Positions 1-11,636 of a stretch of DNA of 64,000 bases are shown here, piece after piece. This stretch comes from Theristus sp. LFF4_11 (Eukaryota > Nematoda > Chromadorea > Monhysterida > Xyalidae), in NCBI GenBank assembly GCA_030248135.1, contig JASANC010005037.1, forward strand, positions 62,001-126,000, given 5' to 3'. The notes under the pieces were generated by a model. It was not told where the DNA came from, searched no databases, and saw only the letters and a list, made by a program, of their open reading frames with translations. A program made the translations under genes and the position numbers. Every line of letters starts with the position of its first letter. Positions within the stretch are counted from its first letter, which is position 1.

Positions 1-162
1 CAGCCATTTCGGCATTTCGACCTTCGAATCTAGACTGCACCGATCAATCAGTGTGGTGCACCGAACCCAATAGCAGTCCATTTGATTGTCCATGGTTCAC
101 AGTTCGATCGCACACGTCACCAATAATAGCAACAATAATAACAATCTCCCACCCTTGCCGTC

Positions 163-1445
163 TCAGGCGTTCGCCCACGCCTCGAGTTCGGCCAGATCGG
201 CATCCTTGTCCTCGTGTCGTTCCTTCTTCTTCGGCTCCGCACTCGGCACGTCCGGCAGTTTCGCGGCGGGCACCGCAGGCGCCGGCTCGACCTCCAGGAG
301 TTTCTCGTCGAGCTCCTCCTGCTCGAGCTCCTCCAACTCGGCCAACAGTTCGTCCTCGTCGACCTCTTGGCCGGGATAGCCGACCGGATTCGAGATGGCC
401 TCGGCGATCTCATTGGCGACCTCCTGTTGCTCGGCGATGTCGTCCATCAGTTTGCCGACCTGTGATTGTTTTGTTTTTTTTTGTTTTTTTGGGGGGGCTG
501 GTGTCAGTGTTTCGCTGTGAATTGTTGATTGGCTACTCAAGTAATGGGCGGATAGAGACGCATGATTGATGAGGCCACGCGCGCTTCTGCACCCGATGCT
601 GGCCAGGCTGAGCGACAGAGAACTTGCGTGATTTGCTGGTGGTCGAAGCGTGTTCGCGTGAATTGTGTAGCCCGCCGACTGGACTGACAATGAATTGCAT
701 TGCGTGTGGCTTGTGGTGACGCCCGTCGAACTGGGCGGGCTCGTTGGTTCGTCAAGTCGCTACGCCCAAGAGTCGAAATCGCAACAAAAAAAAACAGCCA
801 CAGTGACAGTTCACCGTCCACAAAGCAAAATACGTAACTGGATTGTTTCCCCTATTTCCAAAATTATCTTGTTACAGACAAGACAACAGCGCACAACGGA
901 ACCAGACTAGACATAGAAAAATTGGTATCTGATTCGGCAGACAAATGATGATAATTTTAAGAACCGTTGATCGTTAATTTCACATTAACCGTAAAAGACA
1001 AAAAGACGACACGATCCGCTGCAACCACAATAATCAAAGAAATCCACCAAAAACGCCAACCCCCCCGAGTCACCTCGTCGACGTCCATGTGATTGTGCGC
1101 GGACTTTAGCGCCTTCGCGGCGCTTCCCATCACGTTCAGCACCTCCGAGTTGGTGCTCGCATTCTCGAGCGCCTCCCGCTGGAACTCCAACGTCGACAAC
1201 GTTCCGTCGATCTGATTCAGCTGCTTCTCGTACTGCTTCTTGCGTTTCAGCGCGTGCAACGCCAGCCGCTTGTTCTTGGTGCCGTGCTTCTTCGCCGTCG
1301 CGATCTCCGTGTCGACCTTCTTCTCGAGAAACTCCTGCTTCTTGATCAGCATCTCCTCCGTTTCACGCAGCTTCTGGATCGCCTCCTGCGGCGTCGGCGC
1401 CGTCTGCTTCTGCTTGCCGCCGAATATCTTGAAGATGCCGCTCAT
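163..1445 (-). CDS. CHMP4: CHMP4/Snf7, ESCRT-III core subunit
   Basis: Two exons, 1074-1445 and 163-459, joined in frame (donor after ...DVDE, acceptor before VGKLMDD), giving 222 residues, the normal length for CHMP4. The N-terminus MSGIFKIFGGKQK and the basic helical hairpin with NKRLALHALKRKKQYE are typical of Snf7. The second exon carries LMDDIAEQQEVANEIAEAIS, an acidic helix, and a C-terminus ending DLAELEAWANA, which corresponds to the Bro1/ALIX-binding helix of CHMP4. The family polymerises on endosomal, plasma and nuclear membranes to drive inward budding, cytokinetic abscission and membrane repair. The protein is very charged, as expected for a self-inhibited cytosolic ESCRT-III monomer. 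The intron (460-1073) has nothing notable. Identification is secure; only the exact intron edges are hand-derived. Confidence 0.95.
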
Positions 1446-1741
1446 TTTTGTTTTGTTTTTTTTGGCGTTGTTTTAGTTATTATCGGTTTGGAAAATTGAG
1501 TTCTTGTTGACAGTCGTTTGTAACATGCACGAATTGAATAAAAATGTTTGCGCGGCTTCGCTTCTGCTAATGCCAATAATCGGTCTTTGTTTCGTATTTG
1601 TTCAACCTCCCTCTCCCTCGGCGGTGTATTCGTTCGTTCACAAAGTCAAATCGACCCAATTGATAACAGAATACAGAAAATTTTTCTTCACTGAAAACGG
1701 TGAAAATTGAATGATAATATTGTCGCGTCTGTAGCGCAGGT
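1446..1741. other. upstream flank of CHMP4, no gene seen
   Basis: This is the short stretch between the CHMP4 start codon and the first transposon. It is moderately AT-rich with no convincing coding exon. It must contain the CHMP4 promoter and 5' UTR, but no individual element can be named. Confidence 0.4.
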
Positions 1742-1749
1742 GTCGGACT

Positions 1750-2463
1750 TAGGGTTGTTAAACAAAAATGAAATTTTTTTTTAAAAAAGTGATTAAAAAA
1801 AAAAAATGCCGATTTTTTTTTAAAAAAAAATTCGAAAAATTTTCCTCTAATATGCTCTGAAAACCTCCATTTTGGCACAATTTTTCGAAAGTTCAACAAA
1901 AATTTTCTTTGATTATACCTCGTAAAACCTTTAGCAGTCGATTTTGGGCCGTTTTACCGACTGATTTTAGGCTTCGACAACATCTGCGATGAAGTTTTTG
2001 AGCGTCCCAAAGCTTAGCCTACCATTTCCGATGCAGATAAGGTGACGATTCGCCTCGCAGAGCGTCCGATTGTGCTCGCTGCTCCGTTTGCAAGCGCTAC
2101 GTTGTCTGGTTGCTGCTTCGTGTCGTGTCGTCGCGACACCATCAGAAGAATTGATCGAATTTCAAGGCGGTATGTTTGTCTTCACTTTAGCATTAGCTTA
2201 GCTGGGGACAATTAGTGACGTTTTGGAGGTCAAAACACAAGAAGAGGCATGGTGACGGTTTGGAAAAGGGGTAATTGAGGTCACCAAAACAAAATCTGCA
2301 AAGTTCCGCCATACGGGAGTCATTCGGGAGGCGCTTGCATATCATATGTGGTTCTTCGGACTCCCTGATTGATTTAGCACAACTTTGATTTTTGAAATTT
2401 AAAAAAAAAATTAAAAAAAAACAAAAACAAAAATGACGATTTTTGTTTTTTTTAACAACCCTA
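1750..2463. mobile_element. hAT-like MITE, family B copy 1, with perfect 8-bp TSD
   Basis: A 714-bp non-autonomous element. It begins TAGGGTTGTTAAAC and ends with the inverted form TTTAACAACCCTA. It is flanked by identical 8-bp direct repeats GTCGGACT at 1742-1749 and 2464-2471. Eight-bp duplications with TAGGG-type ends are a hallmark of hAT transposons. No transposase is encoded. Poly-A/T tracts lie just inside both ends, and the interior contains a recognisable block (AAGAAGAGGCATGGTGACGG) shared with the copies at 10796-11500, 11637-12948 and about 13060-13268. Confidence 0.88.
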
Positions 2464-2584
2464 GTCGGACTTCTGTCTGCCGTTCTGTGGGTGGAAAGTT
2501 CGACAAGATGTGGACAAGATACGTATGGAGAAACTAAAGTTACCAATAACAACTCACCTAATGGTTTGCTTTCTCCGCCTCCAT

Positions 2585-4070
2585 ACATAGTTGTTCTAGG
2601 GGGGGGGGCCTGGGGCTGGGGGGGGGGCCGCCCTAGGGTTAGGGGCTTTGAAAAAAAAATTTTTTTTTATTTTTTTTTCGTTTTTTTTAAATTTGGATTT
2701 TTTTTTTTCAAACTTAAAAAAAATTTGAAATTTTTTTTCTACTTTGCTCTGAAAATTCGATTTATGGCATAATTTTTTGAAAGTTCAAACCAAATTTTCT
2801 TCCCAACTTCTTTGTGTGCTTAGGTACATGTCATTATTTGGTCATTTTGACCGACGTACTCCATGTTTTTCGATTTGGATGACTTCTAGAGTCAATTTTT
2901 AGCGTTGAAATGACTTAACTGAATTGAAATATCGTTTCAGAAATCGTTTTCTTGCAACTTAGAACATGTTTTTTCAGTCGGTAGGCCATGAGATGAACAT
3001 GATATTTTGTTGATTGGCGTATGTTATAGGTCTACAATGGAGTTGTGCGATATATTGTTAAACAATTGGAGCGGGGATGTTGGTTGATACCACATCACAC
3101 GACCGTTTTTCAGATACCCGATAACATGGCCACATGTTAAAACTTGCGTGCTGAGCTAAACTAACGTGTTAAACTTGCGTCTGTCAGTTGTCCGCAACGT
3201 GATCGCGAAATCATGGTACGTGTTTTCGATACGATGATTTGAAGAGTGGGCTCTCGCCATGTGGCAGATAGCATAGCTGGTTGAACCTGAAAGTAAGTGT
3301 CTTGGGGGGGGGGCGACCGGGTCGACAGGGGTTGCCGACTTAGCTACAGCAAACAGGAATTTTTGAACACAGTCAAATTTTGGTAATTTTCTAAAGAGGA
3401 ACAACTAAGAACGGTTCAATATTCAAGTACACGTCGAAAATTGTCCTGTTTTACTGTTGAAAATGCAACTTTCCCTCTATGAAATGGGCATAATTTCAAT
3501 AAAACACGATTTTCGCTCTTATAGTTTTCCGGATCGTTCTGAAAATAGTCTAGATGAACTCAGCTCGACGAGACGCTTCGAACAAACCTAACTTGTAAAA
3601 AAAAAATTTTTTTTTAATTTTTTTTAATTAAAAAAAAAAATCCGGATTTTTTTCCCCTAACCCTAGGCCGCCCCCCCAAAATTTTCGAATCTATCTCTAT
3701 CAGAGAACATTTTTCAACTCAGCTATTATCTATCTAAAAAAAAATTTCAGCCAGCTATCCATCTAAAAAATTTTGTCTTCGAAGACATAAAATGAGTCAA
3801 TTTTTGACCAAAATTGACCATTTTTGCTCAAAATTCTTGAAAATTTCGGTAAGCGTATTTTAAGCCTTATTTAGCTGTTTTTATAGCTTAGCGTTTTAGC
3901 TATCTATCTATCTAATTTCAAAATTTTGACCGCCCCCCCCCCAAAGTCACATGTCCCCCCCCCCAAAATTTTCCAGCTATCTATCTATCTGGAAAATTTG
4001 CTCCAGCTATCTATATCGGCCACCCCCCCCCCCAACCCCTCGGCTCTGGAACAACTATGCCTCCATCCCA
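2585..4070. mobile_element. family C element (GTTGTTC ends, C/G-run termini), split by a family A insertion
   Basis: The left end ACATAGTTGTTCTAGGGG starts near 2585 and the right end GGAACAACTAT lies near 4055-4065, and an 8-bp GCCTCCAT occurs on each side, suggesting a target duplication. The interior has repeated 'ATCTATCTATCT' and GTCTTCGAAGAC segments. The family A MITE at 2634-3665 interrupts it close to the left end. A second copy lies at about 6805-7296 with GTTAGAAA on both sides, and a third is split by other elements between about 9600 and 11535. Boundaries are accurate to a few bases. Confidence 0.65.
2634..3665. mobile_element. hAT-like MITE, family A copy 1, TSD GGCCGCCC
   Basis: A 1032-bp element with TAGGGTTAGGGG / CCCCTAACCCTA terminal inverted repeats. 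The target duplication GGCCGCCC is at 2626-2633 and 3666-3673. It is inserted inside an older C-rich element (family C, from about 2587 to 4065). Near-identical copies are at 9750-10791 and 24903-25937, the first of these in the opposite orientation. No open reading frame resembling a transposase is present. Confidence 0.9.
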
Positions 4071-5055
4071 TCAGTACCGAAGGCGAAAGCATATTTTCGA
4101 GGGGGGGTGTCGTCACGTGGGGAGGGGGGTGCCGAAAATTTTTCAGTGGGGGGTGTCAGTCATGGTACAGTGACACCCCCCCAGGCGTGGGCCATGGGGG
4201 GTGCACTATTGTAGAAAAATTTCTGGGGGTGCACACCCCCCACCCCACCCATGAGATTTTTTCGCTTAAATTTTGAAGGAAAAACGCTAAATTTTGCTGC
4301 AAAATCTTTGAAATTACAATGAAGAATGTCTAGTTACCATATTTTTAGCTTATATTATGGACTTTAAGGACAAAAAATCATGATTTTTGAGCAAAAATTC
4401 ATGATTTTTGGGTGGTCCGAGAAAATTTTTAGGGGGTGTCACTGTTACTTAGGTCCATGTAGGGGGGGGTGGGTGGGGTGTCCAGCAAATTTCGAGGGGG
4501 GGGTGTGGATGGTCACCCCCCCATGATAATTTTTCGCTTAAATTTTGAAGGAAAAACGCTAAATTTTGCTGCAAAATCGTTGAAATTACAATGAAGATGG
4601 TCAAGTTATCATATATTCAGCTTATATTATGGACTTTATGAACAAAAAATCATGATTTTCGAAAAAAAATTTAGGGTGTACACGGAAAATTTTGGGGGGG
4701 GGCCTCCGCCAGACAAAATTTCATGGGGGGGGGGTGCCCGGTTTTAGGGGGTGGCACGGTGCCCCCCCCCCCCCCCACCCGACGGTCTCTGGTGGGGGGT
4801 GTACCCCCCCCCCCCCCCCCGCCCACGGTAATGGTTCGCTAATTTTGGGGGGGGGGGGGTCTCCGCCAGACAAAATTTCATGGGGGTGTGGGGGGGGTGT
4901 CGGCCAAATTTTCGAGGGGGGGGGGGGGGGGGGGGGTGCCCGGTTTTAGGGGGGGGTGGCACGGTGCCCCCCCCCCCCCCCCCCCCCCCCCACCCGACGG
5001 TCTCTGGTGCTCTGGGGGGGTGTACCCCCCCCCCACCCCCTCGCCCACGGTACTG
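4071..5055. repeat. G/C-homopolymer repeat block (family D-like)
   Basis: This interval starts near CAGTACCG and ends near CGGTACTG, the termini of family D. It contains several near-repeats of 'AAATTTCGAGGGGGGG', 'GACAAAATTTCATGGGG' and 'AGCTTATATTATGGAC', each separated by G or C runs of 8-20 bases. No coding capacity is credible: the apparent reading frames are poly-Gly/poly-Pro from homopolymers. Internal direct duplication is clear (for example, the 4250-4400 and 4530-4650 segments match). Run lengths may be unreliable in the assembly. Confidence 0.6.
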
Positions 5056-6640
5056 ATTTTACTTAAAATTAGCGGAATTTTCAAGAATTACGACCAAAAT
5101 GCGGAGTGCTACATTATGAAAGAAATGCACATGCATCTTCATCAAAAATCCATTCCACTGGCATGGGTGCAGCCGTTGCACACGCACAGCATGTGATCAT
5201 CTGTGGGAAAGTGTCGGGAACCTACCTGTAAAGCTTGTTGATGCGGAAAATGGATCAGCAGAAAACCGATGAGCAACCGATCGAAATGTGCGTCCAAAAG
5301 TTTTGCGTCATGGTAGCCGGGTTCAATCACCAATCAGCGTGCCCAGATTCGTTTTTCTTTTTTTTCCTGGGCCAACCAATACGGGCGGTCTTTCGCAATT
5401 GGGATCGCGGACAACGGCCGAAAGCACACGAATGGCGCTGCTTTGCTTTTTCACCACGTTCCTTTGGAGTTAAAGAAGTTTCAACATGGAATTGCATTTT
5501 CTTCTCTTTGATTAAAAAATTTAACGAAAGAAAACTATGTACAATGAATTGGCTGGCACACCTTTTTAAAACGCCTATTTCTGTTTCTAAAGCGTGAATG
5601 CTTATAATTCACGCTCTGGTTTTCTTTTTGCTGTTTAGTACAAATTCGATTGGCCTATTAGTCTAAACTACCGTAACCCAAAAAATTCCATTTCAATTTC
5701 TTTTTATTTGAAAAGTTTAAACAACGCTTTTATTGCAAACATGGTGATTTTGATTTGTCAGTGAACAAAACAAAAATGTCCAAAACGACGACGCCGCAAT
5801 CGCACTGCTCATTTCACAGTATGGGTTTTGCAAAACGACGGCGACGGGATTCATTCCACTGCTCTTGCAAAGGAAACCTTGACAAGGAAAATGAATGCGA
5901 CGATGCACAGCACAGACAACAGCAGAAAATGGTGGGCACACGACGCACACACTCACGTTTTGCTTTTGACTTATCTGTTTGGTAATGACACGCCCAAATT
6001 GGCGTCCATAAAACTTACAAATTCAACCGTTTCTACAACTTTTTTGTTCGTCTGACCAATGCAAAGCAACGCCAACTCCAGAAAAACGACGTCTCTGATG
6101 ATTGATTGGCATTGATTGAACCACATCAAGTCAATTGTTTCTTTTAAATAAACAATCCAATTTATCCAATAAACAAACAACCTCCCAATTTTATGCGACA
6201 ATTTAATCACACTAAGTATGAAAAAAACATCATGACCAAATCCAGAAGAAATTCAAGAAAATCGACGACCCACTTTCGTCCAGTTGCACGTGTTCGGGAG
6301 AAAAAATGATCATAATAGCACGAAGAATCAATAGTTAAAAAACACGGCAAATTTGACACACAATTTTTGAATTTTTAAACGCTGGTTTCTTTCATTCAAA
6401 TTTCGCGCGCTCCTTGCACCCTGAAAAAAGCTGCCATGTTTACTCGGCCATTCCGTACAGGCGGCAGCTTCAGCAAGAATGATTGTGTGAAGCACTGCAA
6501 AATGCACGTGGTCAGGTTCGGGTCGGATTGTAAGTGCTGCAGCGGCTGACGCCGCTTCACTTCATCATGACAAAACTGCCGCCTGTACATCAGCGCGGTG
6601 CACTAATGTGGTTTTTGGCAACCGAGACTGGCAAGTAACG
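5056..6640. other. intergenic, no gene recognised
   Basis: No conserved protein segment is visible on either strand. At about 6400-6475 there is a dispersed repeat (TTCGCGCGCTCCTTGCACCC...GGCCATTCCGTAC) that also occurs inside the gustatory-receptor-like genes at about 54950-55010 and 57168-57210. At 6470-6590 there is a second segment (GCAGCGGCTGACGCCGC) related to sequence at 16400-16450. If the CPT2-like gene once had a 3' half, it would be expected here, but I see none of its motifs. Confidence 0.5.
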
Positions 6641-7300
6641 AACAATAATTTTTCGCACCCTCCCCCATGTGACGACACCCCCCCTCTCGAAAATTTGCTT
6701 TCGCCTTCGGTACTGGCAAGAATCAATTCACCTCGAACATCCAAACTTCAATTGTTGCGATATGGAACCGAACATGGCCGAATGAGAGAGATTTGTTAGA
6801 AATCATAGTTGTTCTAGAGGGGGCGGGGGGTTGGGGGGCCTATGTCCTGTTTACTAGGCCACTACGACATGAGGGTGGTTGAACCTTGCGTGTCACCACA
6901 GTGATGGAATTTGAAAAACAAATGCACACATGCACGACGCACCATAGTTGTTCTAAGGGGGGGGGGCTGGGGGGGGGGCGCCCCTCCAAAAATATTTTTC
7001 GAATCTATCTCTATCAGAGTTTTTTTCGGCTCAGAGCTGTTATCTATCTGAAAAAAACCTTTTCAGCCAGCTATCTATCTGAAATTTTTTGTCTTCTAAG
7101 ACAGAAAATGAGCCAATTTTTGACCATTTTTGCTCGAAATTCCTAAAAATTTTGCAAATTTTAGGTAATGCTCGATTTTTAGCGTATTTTAAGCAAAATT
7201 TAGCTGTTTTTACCCCTTTTTAACGTTTCTGCTGTCTATCTACTTAATTTCAAAATTTTGATCCGCCCCCAACCCTCTGCTCTGAAACAACTATGTTAGA
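6641..7300. repeat. fragments of families C and D
   Basis: Positions 6645-6715 hold the reverse complement of the left end of the 4071-5055 block (CTTTCGCCTTCGGTACTG). A family C element begins with CATAGTTGTTCTA near 6805, has a second such head near 6945, and ends AACAACTATG near 7296. GTTAGAAA lies on both outer sides, at about 6795 and 7297. The double head suggests a nested or internally rearranged copy. Confidence 0.55.
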
Positions 7301-7744
7301 AATTGTTTACCCGCACGCCACACAGATCCGTTTTGACTTTTTCCTTGTTGAAACGTTCGTCCTTAACGAGACGGCGATCTGAAAAAAGCACGCCAATTCA
7401 GCAAATCGAGCAACAATGTGTGGAACGAAAACAAAAAAATGTTTACTGTCCGTTGCGCTGCTTGAGACGCGACGTTGACTTGCCACCGCTGGTGCACTGT
7501 CGTTCGTCATCGCACTGCACTCGTCACCTTCGTCGCTCAGTGATATGAAACGATCCAGCAGTTCACCGTTGTCGTTGTGATCGAGCGCGTGATCTAAAGC
7601 TGAACGTCGGATAACGTGACAAGTCGGATTGTTATTTTTTTGCTTCATGAATGAGACGTGACGTGACGTGCCGGAAAAACGTTGTGCGCATGAATTGGCC
7701 TAAAGCAGATGTGCAAAAATGATGAGCGTTCGTTTTGTGCGCTC
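7301..7744. other. no clear gene; possible stray exon on the minus strand
   Basis: On the minus strand, about 7440-7640, there is an open stretch containing SALDHALDHNDNGELLDRF and a Ser-rich tail. It lies where the next CPT2 exon should be but does not resemble CPT2. Function unknown; it may be chance. Confidence 0.25.
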
Positions 7745-9294
7745 ACCGATTCAGGCCAGCGTCTGGCCCATAGAGCACATTTCTAACGAGCGGCTCGTGC
7801 TGCAGCGTGTCGAGCTCGTCTAAGCACACTACGAACATGGCACGGACGTCAACGCGTCGTAGTTGTCGTTCTTGAACACGTCTCTGCACGCGTCCCACTG
7901 TTCGCGATTCATGCACGTGAAATCGCCGATCGCATGCAGCGCCGGTTGCAGCGGCATCGCCAGAATGCGGCGCAACGCACTGTGAATCTCGGTGGCGCTC
8001 AGCAGCTCGCCTGTAAAACAACGGATTCGTTTTTTTGTTCCTCTGTTCTGTTTGAATGTTGGCTAACGTTCTCCACGGAAGCGTTCATTCGTAAATCCCA
8101 TTATTTTTGCACTTTTCCGCTGTTTTAATTACGTTTTTAGACCGGCGCAAGAGGCTATCCGACCTGATGCTGAGCTAAACCAAAATGCAGAGAACCTCAA
8201 ACGATTTTGTATAAATTGCAACCAGAAAATCGCTCTGAAAACGTGACGAAACCAGGAAGAATCGCTGCACCTCTCTCATTGAGAATGTCGACGGCGAACA
8301 TATGGCCGGGTCTGAAGACAGCGATGTGCTTCGAGTGGTCGTACTTGAGCAGCGCATCCATGCCCGAGCGCGGTATGCGCACCGTGTTGAACAACGATGG
8401 GTACTGCGACATGTCCAGTGGAAACGCACGAAAGCGTGACACTACAACGGCAGCATGCCACGCCACGCATCCGGCAACCAGCTGCAAACACACCAACACA
8501 TAGACCACACATTCAACAATGTCCGTTCTCATTGTAATAAATGCGAACGTTGTTGACGCTTAAATCAAAACCAGCAGATTTTTTCGAAACGTTTTATCTC
8601 TGTTTTCATCGGATTCAAATGGACCACTCAAATGGAACACTTCTGGCTCCAGGAGTTCAGCGTCCGAAACGCGCTTGAACCGTCCAATCGAGATCACCAG
8701 ATTTGTAGCGCGTGTCAACTACAGAAACGAAAATGACAATGCACGGACGTCAAATGAGTTCCTTTGCTTCTTCAGCTCTCACATTTGAAACGTGCAGTGC
8801 AACAAACTTGATCATTATATGTTTCCTGCGGATCCATGCGTATAGCCAGTGGTGGATTGTAATTGACGGGCAGTGGCACGCGTGCTTTCAAATATATGTC
8901 GAACCAAAGCGTCTGTAAAACTTGTCGAGTCGATACAAAAAACAGCGAACACCAATTGGAATGCAAAGCTTCTCCAGAAACAACAATGTGCACTTGCACT
9001 TGCGGCACACTCACGTATGTGTGATGTAACTCGTGTGTTTGTGCAGTCGGTTGAAATTTCCGAGTTCACGTTTTCGAGTCTGGCCCTTCGTTTTGCTTAA
9101 ACCGCTCGCCCACTTGTTTTGTGTGCTTGTACTGAGAGCTTCATTGGTGATGAGCGGTCGTATTCCCTCAATGTATCGATCGCAACTTGTTCCAGTTTCG
9201 GAATAGGCAGCCGTGGAAGACTTTTCTGGAATTTGTACGACGGCACAATGCTCTGCTCAACGAATTGATGTGGACGACGACGACGACGAACCAT
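7745..9294 (-). pseudogene. CPT2: carnitine O-palmitoyltransferase 2-like, 5' half only, frameshifted
   Basis: Exon pieces read in the order of CPT2: SIVPSYKFQKSLPRLPIPKLE (about 9110-9294), NFNRLHKHTSYI (about 9030-9070), WFDIYLKARVPLPVNYNPP...YNDQ (8808-8912), LTRATNLVISIGRF...LLEPEVFHL (about 8590-8718), FRAFPLDMSQYPSLFNTVRIPR...SKHIAVFRPGHMFAVD (8271-8481), then ELLSATEIHSALRRILA and CLDELD...NVLYGPDAGLNR (7745-8010). The order and splice sites match the family, a mitochondrial inner-membrane enzyme that regenerates acyl-CoA from acylcarnitine. However, the reading frame shifts at least twice between 9000 and 9130 and once near 7865. The C-terminal half, including the catalytic His region, is absent, and transposon-rich DNA follows. 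I read this as a decayed or truncated copy; assembly indels could explain the shifts but not the missing half. Confidence 0.72.
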
Positions 9295-9600
9295 CCGCTG
9301 AGGTTTGAACCATCCGCGATAAATTTTTGGTTTGAAAAAAATGAAATGCTGTATCTATTCTAATCCACTGCCGTCCAAAAACTGAATCTGCAAAAAAAGC
9401 AGAAAAAGTGAATATCAATCAGTTTCTTCTATTTTTGTCTTGTTTTCTGTTGATTTTATTCTGTTTGTTCCTTTATTGTAGTCGTTAAGATATATCTGTC
9501 TATGTTCAGGAGTGCGGTGCGTGCGGGATCTGCACTCAGCCAACGGTACGGTACGTGCGATGCGATGATCATGATTCCGTTTAGACTATTAGGTACCGTA
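9295..9600. other. short intergenic stretch, nothing recognised
   Basis: This stretch lies between the CPT2-like start and the nested transposon block. It could include the promoter of the former CPT2 gene. No distinct site is seen. Confidence 0.3.
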
Positions 9601-9749
9601 CAAATTCTACTCATTTTATGTCTTCGAAGACAAAAATTTTCAGATAGATAGCTGGCTGAGAAATTTTTTTAGATAGATAATAGCTGAGCCGAAAAAACCT
9701 GTCTGATAGAGATAGATTCGAAAAAATTTTTTGGGGGGGGGGGCGTGGG

Positions 9750-10791
9750 TAGGGTTAGGGGAAAAAAAATCCGGATTTTTTTTAAATTAAAAAAAAAAAT
9801 TTAAAAAAAAAAATTTTTTTTTACAAGTTAGGTTCGTTCGAAGCGTCTCGTCGAGCTGAGTTCATCTAGACTATTTTCAGAACGATCCGGGAAACTATAA
9901 GAACGAAAATCGTGTTTTATTGAAATTATGTCCATTTCATAGAGGGAAAGTTGCATTTTCAACAGTAAAACAGGGCAATTTTTCACGTGTACTTGAATAT
10001 TGAACCGTTCTTAGTGGTTCCTCTTTAGAAAATTACCAAAATTTGACTGTGTTCAAAAATTCCTGTTTGCTGTAGCTAAGTCGGCAACCCCTGTCGACCC
10101 GGTCGCCCCCCCCCCCCCAAGACACTTACTTTCAGGTTCAACCAGCTATGCTATCTGCCACATGGCGAGAGCCCACTCTTCAAATCATCGTATCGAAAAC
10201 ACGTACCATGATTTCGCGATCACGTTGCGGGCAACTGACAGACGCAAGTTTAACACGTTAGTTTAGCTCAGCACGCAAGTTTTAACATGTGGCCATGTTA
10301 TCGGGTATCTGAAAAACGGTCGTGTGATGTGGTATTAACCAACATCTCCGCTCAAATTGTTTAACAATATATCGCACAACTCCATTGTAGACCTATAACA
10401 TACGCCAATCAACAAGATATCATGTTCATCTCATGGCCTACCGACTGAAAAACATGTTCTAAGTTGCAAGAAAACGATTTCTGAAACGATATTTCAATTC
10501 AGTTAAGTCATTTCAACGCTAAAAATTGACTCTAGAAGTCATCCAAATCGAAAAACATGGAGTACGTCGGTCAAAATGACCAAATAATGACATTTACCTA
10601 AGCACACAAAGAAGTTGGGAAGAAAATTTGGTTTGAACTTTCAAAAAATTATGCCATAAATCGAATTTTCAGAGCAAAGTAAAAGAAAAAATTTTCAAGT
10701 TTTTTTTTAAGTTTGAAAAAAAAATCCAAATTTAAAAAAAAAAACGAAAAAAAAATAAAAAAAATTTTTTTTTTCAAAGCCCCTAACCCTA
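9750..10791. mobile_element. hAT-like MITE, family A copy 2, TSD GGCGTGGG
   Basis: A 1042-bp copy in the orientation opposite to the copy at 2634-3665, with TAGGGTTAGGGG / CCCCTAACCCTA ends. The 8-bp duplication GGCGTGGG lies at 9742-9749 and 10792-10799. The target spans the boundary of a family B element (10796-11500), so this insertion is younger than that element. Confidence 0.9.
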
Positions 10792-10795
10792 GGCG

Positions 10796-11500
10796 TGGGG
10801 TTGTTAAAAAAAACAAAAATCGTCATTTTTGTTTTTTTTTTTAATTTAAAAAAAAAATTTCAAAAATCATAGTTGTGCTAAATCAATCAGGGAGTCCGAA
10901 GAACCACATATGATATGCAAGCGCCTCCCGAATGACTCTCGTATGGCGGAACTTTGCAGATTTTGTTTTGGTGACCTCAATTACCCCTTTTCCAAACCGT
11001 CACCATGCCTCTTCTTGTGTTTTGACCTCCAAAGCGTCACTAATTGTCCCCAGCTAAACTAATGCTAAAGTGAAGACAAACATACCGCCTTGAAATTCGA
11101 TCAATTCTTCTGATGGTGTCGCGACGACACGACGCAGCAAGCAACCAGACAACGTGGCGCTTGCAAACGGAGCAGCGAGCACAATCGGACGCTCTGCGAG
11201 GCGAATCGTCACCTTATCTGCATCGGAAATGGTAGGCCAAGCTTTGGGACGCTCAAAAACTTCATCGCAGATGTTGTCGTAGCCTAAAATCAGTCGGTAA
11301 AACGGCCCAAAATCGACTGCTAAAGGTTTTACGAGGTAAAATCAAAGAAAATTTTTGTTGAACTTTCGAAAAATTGTGCCAAAATTGAGGTTTTCAGAGC
11401 ATATTAGAGGAAAATTTTTCGAATTTTTTTTAATAAAAAACCGGCATTTTTGTTTTTTTTAATCACTTTTTTTAAATTTCATTTTTGTTTAACAACCCTA
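10796..11500. mobile_element. hAT-like MITE, family B copy 2, TSD GGGGGGCG
   Basis: About 705 bp, reversed relative to copy 1. One end reads TGGGGTTGTTAAA (one change from TAGGG) and the other AACAACCCTA. The target duplication GGGGGGCG is at 11501-11508, and its partner lies at 9738-9745, displaced by the family A insertion. It sits inside the G/C-rich end of a family C element whose terminus CTAGAACAACTATG follows at about 11530-11545. Confidence 0.85.
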
Positions 11501-11636
11501 GGGGGGCGGCCCCCCCCCCGAGCCCCCCCCCTAGAACAACTATGCGCGGAGGTCTCGGGTGCTCTGGGGGGGGGGTGTACCGTGTACGTGTACCAACCCC
11601 CCCCCCCACCCCCCCTCGTCTTCGGTACTGCAGGCC

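Noticed and set aside
2634..2646. TTAGGG-like words at several places (2634, 3655, 9750, 10785, 24903, 25930), resembling telomeric repeats
   Set aside because: They are not in tandem arrays; each is one end of a family A MITE with its own 8-bp target duplication.
4692..5196. Long reading frames on both strands rich in Gly or Pro (also 12087-12967 and 44434-44960)
   Set aside because: They are artefacts of G and C homopolymer runs inside MITEs and have no conserved protein features.
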